Shown here: positions 31,101-41,336 of the stretch, piece after piece
Layout: every line of letters begins with the position of its first letter
How positions within the stretch are numbered: the first letter of the stretch is position 1
NCBI RefSeq assembly: GCF_030297175.1
Contig: NZ_AP028070.1
Location: forward strand, 1,674,001 to 1,738,000
Origin: Marinobacter sp. LA51
GTDB lineage: Bacteria; Pseudomonadota; Gammaproteobacteria; Pseudomonadales; Oleiphilaceae
Direction: 5' to 3'
Length of the DNA: 64,000 nucleotides
Notes under the pieces: model-generated
Told to the model about the DNA's origin: nothing
What the model saw: the letters and a program-made list of their open reading frames with translations, nothing else
Databases searched by the model: none
Made by a program: the position numbers and the translations under genes

Positions 31101-31621
31101 CGCTGGAGACTCTGGATAATGCCATCCGGAAGATTGACCGGGAGACCCGTCAACGCTTCAAGGAGACCTTTGACCAGGTCAACAGCGGTTTGCAGGCGCT
31201 ATTCCCGAAAGTGTTCGGCGGCGGTAACGCCTATCTGGAGTTGACCGGTGAAGACCTGCTGGAAACTGGTGTTACCATCATGGCGCGCCCGCCGGGCAAG
31301 AAGAACAGTACTATTCATCTCCTGTCTGGTGGGGAGAAAGCCCTGACCGCGATTGCCCTGGTGTTCTCGATCTTCCAGCTCAATCCGGCGCCGTTCTGTA
31401 TGCTCGACGAGGTCGACGCACCGCTGGATGACGCCAACGTTGGCCGCTACGCCAATATGGTCAAAGAGATGTCGAAACAGGTGCAGTTCATCTACATTAC
31501 CCACAACAAGATCGCCATGGAGCTAGGGGATCAGTTAATGGGGGTAACCATGCATGAACCGGGTTGTTCGCGACTGGTTTCGGTGGATGTGGAAGAAGCT
31601 GCGGCATTGGCGGAAGCCTGA
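28121..31621 (+). CDS. smc: Chromosome segregation protein SMC
   Basis: Condensin ATPase that compacts and segregates the nucleoid with ScpA and ScpB. The start at 28121 (MRLKSIKLAGFKSF) is the family N-terminus and follows GGAG; the frame is open six codons upstream. It is 1166 residues. Walker A GPNGCGKSN is at about 32-40; long coiled coils run about 170-500 and 660-1000 around a hinge (about 520-640, containing a LAGIEDLSAAMA-like globular stretch); the C-terminal head has the ABC signature LSGGEKALTAIALVFSIF and Walker B FCMLDEVDAPLDD. An MksB or MukB protein would lack this close match to canonical Smc. Confidence 0.97.
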   Translation: MRLKSIKLAGFKSFVDPTTVPFPSNMTAVVGPNGCGKSNIIDAVRWVMGESSAKYLRGESMTDVIFNGSSARKPVGQASIELVFDNSDGSAPGEFVSFNEISVRRRVSREGQSDYFLNGSKCRRRDITDLFLGTGLGPRSYAIIEQGMISRLIEAKPEELRIYIEEAAGISKYKERRRETENRIRRTQENLERLTDLRDELGRQLQHLERQAAAAEKYKAYKHEERQKKAELTVLRWQTLDNDLQNWRSKIRDTELELEKRLTERVNLETSMESLRDNHLDRTEHFNKAQARYYEAGADIARIEQSLEHQRERSRQTAAELDQAMANQRELARELEQDESRLAGIQEELDMIEPEQEALALRSEESGEELQMAEDAMSEWQQQWEDFSGRSSDARRQAELSQSRIRSLEDAIEQLRNRYRKLEDEQALLDGQMDRAELEELLEQQETLELQREEASERIATIQENLYEARQNQREAEQAAAEDRQKVQSLRASLESQQALLDEQLGGQDDALQGWLSEHGLTDSPRVAGKLSIENGWEFAVEQVIGRFTHGLALPGIEDLSAAMASAPKGLALVNSVEQQPAEFSGDRLAAKVSGLPAVSSLMAGIKTVETLDHALELRASLTDGESAITPEGVWVSRDWLLMPDSEAGQVGVIERQKKVSELTEQLAQAEESLELTSDRLDSLQERAERAEAERDDAQASLSDAERELSGLSSRISGLRARAEQIDARLKSIREDLSDVSLNLEDREESLQGAREEWQQALASSEDSDEEKERLLEQRDSLRENLDRLRHDARHDRDHAHQLQLQLQSLHSQRDGLKQTIERMQMQKERIEERLEILRESRESAEEPIEDLQMQLEGLLDRRLAEEEKLGGARDALEEIDREVRDKEQGRSRVDHQIQDVRSSLEKLKMESQALEIRSGNHIEQLKELDVKLQDILEQLPEGANEKDWAEELEKIGNRIQRLGAINLAAIEEYQVQSERKTYLDSQNDDLMEALETLDNAIRKIDRETRQRFKETFDQVNSGLQALFPKVFGGGNAYLELTGEDLLETGVTIMARPPGKKNSTIHLLSGGEKALTAIALVFSIFQLNPAPFCMLDEVDAPLDDANVGRYANMVKEMSKQVQFIYITHNKIAMELGDQLMGVTMHEPGCSRLVSVDVEEAAALAEA

Positions 31622-31674
31622 ATGCCGTAACTGGACAGAAAACCGTCAAGGATGACAATAACGCCATCTGGCCC

Positions 31675-31707
31675 GCCTGTGCGTTGTATTCGCAACAGGC
31701 TTTTCTT
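31675..31707 (+). terminator. smc terminator
   Basis: GCCTGTGCG pairs with CGC-A-ACAGGC (one bulged base) around a seven-base loop, followed by TTTTCTT, 54 bp after the smc stop. Confidence 0.8.
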
Positions 31708-31710
31708 AGA

Positions 31711-31723
31711 GTAACAGTGTTAC
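31711..31723. promoter_or_regulatory. Short palindrome upstream of zipA
   Basis: GTAACA-G-TGTTAC, six-base perfect arms, lying just after the smc terminator and 27 bp before the zipA ATG. It may be an operator, or chance. Confidence 0.3.
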
Positions 31724-31750
31724 CCGATCCGCAAACAGGACAGCAGGACT

Positions 31751-32842
31751 ATGTCACTTAGGGAATGGTTAATCGCCATAGGTACCCTCGTCATTATTGG
31801 TATTGTCATTGACGGAATCCGCCGCGTCCGGCGCGCCCGCAAGGAATCCCTGGCCATCTCCTCCGGCATGGGGGTCGACGACCTTGAGGAGTCGCCATTG
31901 GACGAGCATCACAACCCAGAACTACCGAATGGTGGTGCCCGTACGATTTCTCGGGATACTCTCGAAGAGCGCGGCTACGTGAAGCCCGAGCGCTCCGGTC
32001 GTTTTGGCTCGCCAAAACCCAAGCCGACACGTCCCGTTACTGCGTCGGCCAGCACTCCGGCAAGTGAAAACCCGGCCAGTGAAGCCGATGATCCGTCCTG
32101 GGCCTCCGGTTTTTCCGCCCATGACGAAGCAGACGCCGCCGTCGATACTGGCTGGGGTGCGAACGATGAGCATCTGACTGATGATGACCTTAGGCAGGAA
32201 GAGTCTTGGGTTGAGAAAGATGCCGAGAAAGAGGCCGAGAAAGACACTGACCACGAGTCTGCGATTGAGGAAGCCGAGCCAGGCCAGCATCGGGAACCCG
32301 AAGATTCGGTACCGCCGACGGTCACCACCGAAGTGGAAGAAGATACCGCTCGCCGGGGCCCGGCGGAGTCCAACCACGGCCAGCCGCTTGCCGGCGCCAA
32401 CCGTCCTGAAGCCCGGGAGGTCATCGTAATCAATGTGTTGGCTCGTTCCGGTGATGATTTCAGTGGAACGGCTCTGAAAAACCTGTTTGAGGCCTGCGGC
32501 CTTGAATTGGGCGATATGGACATCTATCACCGGCATGAAACGACCGATACCATCAGTCCGGTTCAATTCAGTGTTGCCAATGCGGTTGAACCGGGCACCT
32601 TCAGGCCAAAGGACATACCCGGGATGACCACACCGGGTATCAGCTTCTTCATGAGCATGCCGGGACCCTCGAATTCGCTTCAGGCGTTCGAGTTTATGCT
32701 CGAAACGGCCCAATGCGTGGTTCGTAACCTGGGTGGTGAACTCAAAGACGAGCGGCGCAGTGTAATGACGCCTCAAACCATTGAGCACTGCCGTCAGCGG
32801 ATCCGTGAATTTGACCGAAAGCAACGTTCCCAGCGGGTTTAA
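31751..32842 (+). CDS. zipA: Cell division protein ZipA
   Basis: Tethers FtsZ to the inner membrane during early divisome assembly. It has the N-out single membrane segment at the very N-terminus (residues 4-22, WLIAIGTLVIIGIVIDGI) followed at once by basic RRVRRARK, a long Pro/Glu/Ala-rich acidic linker (about 30-210) and the C-terminal FtsZ-binding domain (about 218-355) beginning REVIVINVLARSGDDFSG. It is 363 residues; linker length varies widely in this family. It is between smc and ligA as in Pseudomonas and E. coli (zipA-ligA). Confidence 0.94.
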   Translation: MSLREWLIAIGTLVIIGIVIDGIRRVRRARKESLAISSGMGVDDLEESPLDEHHNPELPNGGARTISRDTLEERGYVKPERSGRFGSPKPKPTRPVTASASTPASENPASEADDPSWASGFSAHDEADAAVDTGWGANDEHLTDDDLRQEESWVEKDAEKEAEKDTDHESAIEEAEPGQHREPEDSVPPTVTTEVEEDTARRGPAESNHGQPLAGANRPEAREVIVINVLARSGDDFSGTALKNLFEACGLELGDMDIYHRHETTDTISPVQFSVANAVEPGTFRPKDIPGMTTPGISFFMSMPGPSNSLQAFEFMLETAQCVVRNLGGELKDERRSVMTPQTIEHCRQRIREFDRKQRSQRV

Positions 32843-32866
32843 CGCAGGGCGACAGAATAACGAATG

Positions 32867-32894
32867 ATGCCCGGAGTGTTCCGGGCATTTTTTT
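32867..32894 (+). terminator. zipA-ligA hairpin with T7
   Basis: ATGCCCGGA pairs with TCCGGGCAT across a short loop, followed by seven T. It ends 21 bp before the ligA start codon, so ligA would need its own promoter or depend on read-through. Confidence 0.85.
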
Positions 32895-32903
32895 GACAGT
32901 TGA

Positions 32904-34949
<2,046 letters not shown>

Positions 34950-35135
34950 ACAAATCCTTAACCAGAATTAGCGCTGGCCAGAAGGGACCCTGGCTGGCGG
35001 AAAAATCTGAGAACTCGCGCAGATCGCCTGTACCGCAAATTGGCTACCATGGCGTTGTTCTGTAACGGAGTGTAAGTGGGCTTTCAATCGAGAGCCAGGG
35101 CACCCGATAACAACAACGTTAAAACGGATTTTTCC

Positions 35136-37907
35136 ATGCGCGCCGATTTAGTCTCCCGCACTGGTTCCGCCAGCCGCCTCCTTGTGACGCTCGTTCTTGC
35201 TTCGGCCCTGATGGCCTGCAAGACCGAAAAAGACCCCGACGACCCCACCATTATTGGAGTGCCTCCGGCAGAGGCCTATCTCGGCGTAGAGTACTACTAC
35301 AACTTCGGCGCCTATGGCGGCGAGGACATTCTCGATTACACCCTTACCAACGCGCCATCCTGGCTTGCCCTCGAAGATACCAGCAATAAGGCCCGCCAGG
35401 GCATCATCATGCGAGGCGTCCCCGGGCTTAGTGGGGGCAGTCGGGGCGAAGCGGATCTGGGGCGTCAGCTGGGTATCAACCTCGTCAGCACCGACGGGGG
35501 CATGTCGGGTGTGCAACCGTTTGATATCGAGGTTAAGTACAATGCGCTATCGCTTGAGAACGACACCTTCACGGAGGGGCAGAGCTCCGATAGTGGAGCC
35601 GACACCGACGAAGAGCCGGAAGAGAACGACGAGTTTTGTGACGTTCCGAAGCTGGGTACCCCGGGGGAACACAGTTTTACCGTAAACCAGTACGCTGAAG
35701 ATGGTTCGGTTTCCGGCACCAAGACCATCACTGCCGAAACCCAGCCGGTTCTGGTGCGAGTGCTGCTCGATCAACCATCCGTCACCCGGGTGGCGGTGGC
35801 CTTTGAACTCACGTCCGAGTACAACCCGGCCAGCTGCGACAAGGATCCCGATACCAATTACCTTCCGCCCCATCAGCGTTGTGACCACAGTAAGGCGAAC
35901 GAGGCCGATGCCACCGTCGGTCATGACATAGTCGCGCTGGGCAGCAACAGTCAAACCCGTCTGGAAGAGCTGGATTACCTTGTCTATCAGCAGGACGAGT
36001 CCGGTACCTATACCCGTGGTGTAGTAACGCTGGAACCGGGCATTACCGAGTGCTATATACGCCTGGAAGTCATTGACGATTCTTTCCCGGAGAAGCAGGA
36101 AACTGCCAAGCTCAAGCTCACTGAAGTTCGTTCCGGGCTGGCGGGACTGGGCCCCAATAACAAAGAAGCCGATACCTCTCTGAAAATTGATGACAACGAG
36201 CCTCTGGTAAGCATTCAGACCGAAGATGGGGGCGCGCGAGATGCCTTGAACGTTGGCGATGCACGAGAGTACCTGGCGGTGCTGACGGGTGACAGGGACG
36301 AGGTGATTCGGGCCAGATTTCAGGAAACTAAGGAGTCCGATGTAGAGCTGGGGGCTGGTGTAGTTACCGAACGCTGGATTAATGGCCGTTGGTCGCCTTC
36401 CGATGAGCTGGAGTTTCCTGTTGGCGTCAACGAAGTCAGGTTCCGCATCCGGGTTCCGGATGGTAGCTACTCCAACCCGGAATTGGACGACCGCTTCCTC
36501 CTGCTCGGCCTGGATCAGAAGTATCAGGCAGGCCGGGAAAACTACGCTCGTGTGGCTGACGACAGTATTTTGAGAGTGAGCTTTAATGAGCAGGTTAAAG
36601 CACTTGCGTTGAACAAATCCGACGGCTTTGTCGCGACCGACCTCGATGTATCCCACCAGGGGCGGGTCTTCGTCGCCGGTTATGACAGTCTCAACAGCGA
36701 TCGTGTGCGGGTCAGGGTTTACGATCAGAAAGGCAGTGAACTGCAGGATATTCTGATTTCCAACCCCAGCGACACGCTGTCACAGCCAAAGCCGCTGATT
36801 GCCACCGTCAAGCGAGAGGTAGCCAAGGATAAAGGCAAGGTCGACCGCTTCGAATTTGTTGTCTCCTACAGCACGGATTCCGCCGTGGCGGGCACCGTCG
36901 CCCAGGGTGGAGAGGATATTGTGACGACCAGGTACGGGTTTGATGAGGAGTCCAATGGTGGTGAGTATGTTGCGAACTGGACCATTCGAACCGGCACCAG
37001 TGCCGACGACCAGGTGCGATCGGTGCACATGAATTCCGACAGTGGTTACGTGCTGATCGCCGGGGAAACCGGGGGAACCTGGCCCAAACAAACGAACGCC
37101 GGTGGTACGGACAGCTTCCTGCAACGCATCGATACGGAGCTGGATGGCGCCAACGAAGTGCCGAAGGTTGCCTGGACTCGCCAGGTCGGTTCGTCAGCCA
37201 ACGAGTCTGTGGTCGGCGCCGCTCCCCGCTCTGTGGCGCCTCTGCTCTTCGGGTCCGTGGCTGGTTCGGTGAATGGCGAGCCGGCATTGGGAGGGGTAGA
37301 TGCTTTCTATTACAGCACCACCTCAGGCGAGCGCGGGCTAGCCGTGTTCCAAGTCGGCTCCCAGGACGATGATCCGCTCACTGATGCTATCTACGAAAGT
37401 AATCAAATGTGGCTACTCGGCACTACGGCCGGCAGCTATCGGCTGCTGAAAGACGAGGACGGCAACCGCAGCCTGGAGCGTGGGCTCCTGGATAGTCAGG
37501 CGGGCTTTCTTTTGGCTTACACCACTACCGGTCTGATCAGGCGGGCGTTCACCCTCAACGATGATGGCGATCAATGGAATGACCGCCTCAGGGTATTGAT
37601 GGCGTTTGACGACGATATGGTCACCAGTGGGGTCACGGACGGTGGGTTCGATGGGGAAACAGCCGTGGTCAGCGGCGATCAGGGTATTTTAGCCAGGGTA
37701 TCCCTGGTTGAAGAAGATGCAGAATCGGATAGCGCGGAAAAGCCCTACAAGAACGAATGGCGTTACCAGTTGCCTGAAGGAGACTCCGAGATTGTCGCCC
37801 TGGCCAATTATCGCGATGATGAAATCGCGGCTCTGACGCGCGTTGGCAGTGATTGGTTAGTGCTGGTGTTCAGTCCGGAGGGCCAGCTGCTTTCAGCGCT
37901 GGACTAA
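35136..37907 (+). CDS. Large lipoprotein with beta-rich repeats, unknown
   Basis: A 923-residue predicted lipoprotein: basic N-region, hydrophobic LLVTLVLASALMA and lipobox cysteine Cys28, with Lys at +2, so outer-membrane sorting is likely. An alternative GTG at 35076, five bases after GGAG, would add 20 residues before the signal. After the signal is an Ig/putative-cadherin-like stretch (ILDYTLTNAPSWLALED ... IIMRGVPG, about 60-110), an acidic linker (DTDEEPEENDE), a region recalling Calx-beta (VTLEPGITECYIRLEVIDDSFPEKQETAKLKLTEV, about 300-335), then a C-terminal half of repeated beta strands containing VRVRVYDQKG, reminiscent of a propeller. No enzyme motif is seen. It may be a surface adhesin or sensor. 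Its stop overlaps by four bases the stop of the convergent CBS gene. Confidence 0.8.
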   Translation: MRADLVSRTGSASRLLVTLVLASALMACKTEKDPDDPTIIGVPPAEAYLGVEYYYNFGAYGGEDILDYTLTNAPSWLALEDTSNKARQGIIMRGVPGLSGGSRGEADLGRQLGINLVSTDGGMSGVQPFDIEVKYNALSLENDTFTEGQSSDSGADTDEEPEENDEFCDVPKLGTPGEHSFTVNQYAEDGSVSGTKTITAETQPVLVRVLLDQPSVTRVAVAFELTSEYNPASCDKDPDTNYLPPHQRCDHSKANEADATVGHDIVALGSNSQTRLEELDYLVYQQDESGTYTRGVVTLEPGITECYIRLEVIDDSFPEKQETAKLKLTEVRSGLAGLGPNNKEADTSLKIDDNEPLVSIQTEDGGARDALNVGDAREYLAVLTGDRDEVIRARFQETKESDVELGAGVVTERWINGRWSPSDELEFPVGVNEVRFRIRVPDGSYSNPELDDRFLLLGLDQKYQAGRENYARVADDSILRVSFNEQVKALALNKSDGFVATDLDVSHQGRVFVAGYDSLNSDRVRVRVYDQKGSELQDILISNPSDTLSQPKPLIATVKREVAKDKGKVDRFEFVVSYSTDSAVAGTVAQGGEDIVTTRYGFDEESNGGEYVANWTIRTGTSADDQVRSVHMNSDSGYVLIAGETGGTWPKQTNAGGTDSFLQRIDTELDGANEVPKVAWTRQVGSSANESVVGAAPRSVAPLLFGSVAGSVNGEPALGGVDAFYYSTTSGERGLAVFQVGSQDDDPLTDAIYESNQMWLLGTTAGSYRLLKDEDGNRSLERGLLDSQAGFLLAYTTTGLIRRAFTLNDDGDQWNDRLRVLMAFDDDMVTSGVTDGGFDGETAVVSGDQGILARVSLVEEDAESDSAEKPYKNEWRYQLPEGDSEIVALANYRDDEIAALTRVGSDWLVLVFSPEGQLLSALD

Positions 37908-38536
37908 ACCGCACCCTCATGCCTGCTGGCGCTGGCATAAAGCCTCAGGTAATCCGTGCTGGTCACGATGCCTGAGGCTTCCCCGTTCGAGTCCACCACC
38001 AGGGCAGCATTTAACTGGTGTGCAAGCATCAGTCTGGCCAGTTGATGGGCGTCGGTTTCCGGCGACGCGGTGAGAAACGCAGGCAGTTCCATATGGACCA
38101 GGTTCTGGTCGAAGGCGTTGGCGCGATTGCGGTGCAACCAATCGAGAAGCCAACGGAGATCAACCAGGCCTGCAATATTGTCTTCCGCTGTGATGACCAG
38201 GTGGTGCACGCCGTGTTCTTCCATGAGTGCCATGGCATTCGAGATGGTGGACGTGGCCGGCACCGAGTACAGGGCGGGGGAGCAGATCATCGATACCGGC
38301 AGGTAAGCCCGTTCCGCCCGGGGTTCGCCTGCGGCAGTAGCACCATACTCTTCCAGCGCCCGATGGCGTCCCGAGTTGGCAGCCTGCTGGAATTCCGCAT
38401 CGGTTGCCTCGCTGTGGCTGGCATTGATCGCGTGGCCTTCTGTCAGTTCCGTTACATTGTCCACACGCCGTGCCCGGAAGGCTTCCGGAAGGCGGGTCCC
38501 TATAGGACGGCCTGGCTCACTGACGAAGATGGACAT
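37904..38536 (-). CDS. CBS-domain protein
   Basis: 210 residues. A tandem pair of CBS domains occupies about 78-205 (first: VSMICSPALYSVPATSTISNAMALMEEHGVHHLVI; second: MELPAFLTASPETDAHQLARLMLAHQLNAALVV...GIVTSTDYLRLY). CBS pairs bind adenosyl nucleotides such as AMP, ATP, SAM or c-di-AMP; which one is not evident. The first 75 residues are polar, without a recognised domain. There is no fused enzyme or transporter, so it is a stand-alone CBS module. It is oriented like mnmC and ppiA but starts 89 bp from mnmC. Confidence 0.88.
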   Translation of the reverse strand: MSIFVSEPGRPIGTRLPEAFRARRVDNVTELTEGHAINASHSEATDAEFQQAANSGRHRALEEYGATAAGEPRAERAYLPVSMICSPALYSVPATSTISNAMALMEEHGVHHLVITAEDNIAGLVDLRWLLDWLHRNRANAFDQNLVHMELPAFLTASPETDAHQLARLMLAHQLNAALVVDSNGEASGIVTSTDYLRLYASASRHEGAV

Positions 38537-38624
38537 GAAGCGGAATCCTCAAATTTTGTACTGGCGTTATTCGCCTATCGGCCGAGAGGCCCTTTTCTGT
38601 AGTTTACCCTGAATTCGTTTCTCT

Positions 38625-40496
38625 TTACTCCGACTGATGCAGGCGACGGCTTGCCAGCCGACGCATCAGGCGTGTTGGCAGGCACTGTGGTTGGTTTGAG
38701 AGCCTGTCCGCCAGATACTCCGCAAGCAACGGGGCATAGGTGAGTCCCTTGCTGCCTAGCCCAGTGAACATGAACAGGTTCGGGCTCAACTGGCCCTCGG
38801 AGTCGCACAGTTCATCGGCCACAGGCTGGTAGTCGTGAGTAGCGCAGCGGAAGCTGACTCGCCCTTCAACGGATTCTTCGAGCCCCTCTGTGTTATCTAG
38901 AATGCCCGGCAATAAGTCAGTCAGTTCGTTCAGGTTCTGTTCATGGCTGACCACGGTGGGGTCGGGATTGTCATCGCGCAGGTCAAAAGTGGCGCCAACG
39001 ACAGCCACACCGCCATGGGCGGGATTCAGGTAGCGAGGGCCACAGATCACGGATCGAGGGCTTGTCAGGGAATGTGATTCCAGGTGAGTGACCTGACCAC
39101 GAATCTTCTTGAGACGGAACCGGCCCGAAACCGGCAGCAGCGACGGGGTAAGATGGCCGGCGCAAATTACCACGCGATCGGCCACTATCTCTGGCCCGGT
39201 CGCGGGCTTTATGGTCCAGGCGTGGGTTAGTCGTTGCAGCTGCAGCACGTCGGTCTGGAACTGCTGGCGGATCAGGGGGTGCGCCGCGAGTTCCTTACAC
39301 AGCTTTGCCGGCTCTAGCCAGCCACTGCGAGGAAACCAGAGTCCGCCGGTTTGGGTGGGAACGCCGGTCAGCTGCTCAGCCTGGTGTTGGTCTACCGGAT
39401 AGAAGACGTCCGCCGGGTAAGCGTTTCTATTCAGGAAGCGCCGCTGACGGTCCTGTTCCTGCTCTCTCCAGGCCAGCTGGAGTAGACCGGTAGGATGCCA
39501 ATGTTGATCACGGAAGCGGTTGTAGAAGCGCTGAGTAAAGCACAGCGCGGTCAGTGCCAGCTCTGTTTGATCGTTGAATTCGACCCCCAGTTTCACATAG
39601 GTCGCGCCCTGAAGGTTCCCGGAGGCGCCCGCGCCAGGGCCGGTCGCAGAATCAATCAGCGTCACCGGAAAGCCGCGCTCGGAGAGATTGCGGGCGAGCA
39701 GGCAGCCGGCAATGCCCGCGCCGATGATTGCAACTGAATTCGCGCGCGGATCTTGGTCTGACACAACTTCAGCCGGTAGCGTACCCGCCAGCATGTCTCT
39801 TTTGCGTCCGAATCCCGGCGCGATGTTCATGGTGAAGCCAGCGCTTTCGAGTGCCTGCCGAACTCGGCTCACCGAGGTAAAGGTGGCCAGTGTCGCGCCC
39901 GGCTTGCTGTGCGCGCTGATCAACGCAAGAGCCTGATCCTGCCACATCTCCGGATTACAGGCCGGAGAAAAACCATCAAGGAACCAGGCGTCGGCCTTGA
40001 ACTGGAGCGCCTGCCAGGCTTCACGGACATCTCCCAGGTAAAGCGTTAGCCGAACCCGGCCGCCATCGAGCAGAATGCGATGCGCGCCGCGGGTCATCGG
40101 TGGATACTTGTCAGCTAGCTCGGCGGCAAGTGGGGCCAGCTCCGGCCATGAGGCAAGGGCCCGAACCAGGTCGTCCCGTTTCAGGGGAAAGCGCTCTACC
40201 GATACAAAATGCAGGGTGGCGGACTGGTTGGTCGCATGCTCCCGCCAAGCCTGCCAGGTGGCGAGAAAATTAAGCCCCGTTCCGAACCCGGACTCGGCCA
40301 CCACAAAGCTGCCACCCGCTGGAACCGACGTAAACCGTTCAGAAAGCCGGTTGGGGCGAAGAAACACGTACCGGCTCTCGGCCAGCCCGTCTTCACGATT
40401 GAAATAGACGTCCCCGAACTGGGTTGATTCCGGGACACCGTCCTGCCAGGTCAGTTCAGCGGTTTCGATACTGGGTGAGAGCAGCTCGTCGGGCAT
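38625..40496 (-). CDS. mnmC: tRNA 5-methylaminomethyl-2-thiouridine biosynthesis bifunctional protein
   Basis: Completes the mnm5s2U34 modification of tRNA: a C-terminal FAD-dependent oxidase removes the carboxymethyl group and an N-terminal SAM methyltransferase adds a methyl group. The MTase part (about 1-240) has VAESGFGTGLNFLATWQAW; the FAD domain starts at about 255 with VAIIGAGIAGCLLARNLSERG. I start at the ATG at 40496, four bases after the ppiA stop, giving 623 residues (E. coli MnmC is 668); an upstream in-frame TTG at 40535 would overlap ppiA. Both domains are intact. Confidence 0.93.
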   Translation of the reverse strand: MPDELLSPSIETAELTWQDGVPESTQFGDVYFNREDGLAESRYVFLRPNRLSERFTSVPAGGSFVVAESGFGTGLNFLATWQAWREHATNQSATLHFVSVERFPLKRDDLVRALASWPELAPLAAELADKYPPMTRGAHRILLDGGRVRLTLYLGDVREAWQALQFKADAWFLDGFSPACNPEMWQDQALALISAHSKPGATLATFTSVSRVRQALESAGFTMNIAPGFGRKRDMLAGTLPAEVVSDQDPRANSVAIIGAGIAGCLLARNLSERGFPVTLIDSATGPGAGASGNLQGATYVKLGVEFNDQTELALTALCFTQRFYNRFRDQHWHPTGLLQLAWREQEQDRQRRFLNRNAYPADVFYPVDQHQAEQLTGVPTQTGGLWFPRSGWLEPAKLCKELAAHPLIRQQFQTDVLQLQRLTHAWTIKPATGPEIVADRVVICAGHLTPSLLPVSGRFRLKKIRGQVTHLESHSLTSPRSVICGPRYLNPAHGGVAVVGATFDLRDDNPDPTVVSHEQNLNELTDLLPGILDNTEGLEESVEGRVSFRCATHDYQPVADELCDSEGQLSPNLFMFTGLGSKGLTYAPLLAEYLADRLSNQPQCLPTRLMRRLASRRLHQSE

Positions 40497-40500
40497 GGGA

Positions 40501-41121
40501 TCAGTTAGCGGGCTCGAGCACCGAGACGGATTCAATGATCACTGGCTCTACCGGTACGTTAGCCATTCCTCGGGCATTTTTTGTATCCACGCCCGCAATC
40601 GCGTCAACCACGCCCATCCCTTCAGTCACTTTACCGAAAACGGCATAGCCCGCGCCCCTGACGCCGGCATCCAGAAAACCGTTGTTCACCACATTGATAA
40701 AGAACTGAGAGGTGGCGCTGTCCGGAGCGCTGGTGCGCGCCATGGCAATGCTGCCACGAAGGTTCTTCAGGGTCGGCTTGGCTTCATTCACGATCGGATC
40801 CTGGGTGGGCTTCCGGGTCAGGTCCTTGTTAAAGCCACCACCCTGAATCATGAAACCGGGTATTACGCGGTGGAACACGGTGTTGTCGTAGAACCCGCTG
40901 CGGGCGTACTCAAGAAAATTTTCAACAGTCTTTGGAGCGACATCCGGGCGCAACTGGAGGACAAATGGGCCTTTGCTGGTGACAACTTTTACGCTCGGCA
41001 GGGGTGCTGAAGCTGTCTCTGAAGCCGTTTCGGCGTGGGCTCCGCTAAGCGGCAGTATGGCCGACATAGCTAGAATCAGGGCAGGGATCACACTACGAAC
41101 CAGTTTTACGGAATTTAGCAT
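40501..41121 (-). CDS. ppiA: Periplasmic peptidyl-prolyl isomerase (cyclophilin)
   Basis: 206 residues. The signal peptide (residues 1-30, hydrophobic IPALILAMSAILPLSGA, cleavage after AHA) is followed by a cyclophilin fold: VAPKTVENFLEYARSGFYDNTVFHRVIPGFMIQGGGF and FFINVVNNGFLDAG. The catalytic Arg lies in VFHRVIPGFM. It helps fold periplasmic proteins. Bacterial PpiA enzymes of this type lack the Trp that makes eukaryotic cyclophilins cyclosporin-sensitive. It is the first gene of a short operon with mnmC four bases downstream, an odd functional pairing. Confidence 0.94.
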   Translation of the reverse strand: MLNSVKLVRSVIPALILAMSAILPLSGAHAETASETASAPLPSVKVVTSKGPFVLQLRPDVAPKTVENFLEYARSGFYDNTVFHRVIPGFMIQGGGFNKDLTRKPTQDPIVNEAKPTLKNLRGSIAMARTSAPDSATSQFFINVVNNGFLDAGVRGAGYAVFGKVTEGMGVVDAIAGVDTKNARGMANVPVEPVIIESVSVLEPAN

Positions 41122-41336
41122 TTGATTACTTATCTCCTGGTGAGTTGCAGAGCGATTTCCTGCAATAATTCATTGAATCTTCAGTTACCGCAGGATTTTA
41201 GCAGAAGCTTGGGCTGTTTCGGCGACTCATGAGATACGGAATCGCGAGATTAAGCTACGCTCAGTGGTTGCTGCAGTTCTTATTCCTCCATGCCGGGCCG
41301 GGTTGTACGGTTTTCACGAATAATAAGGAGAATTCA

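Noticed and set aside
38018..38602. A 194-codon plus-strand frame over the CBS gene
   Set aside because: Antisense shadow; the minus-strand CBS domains are clear.
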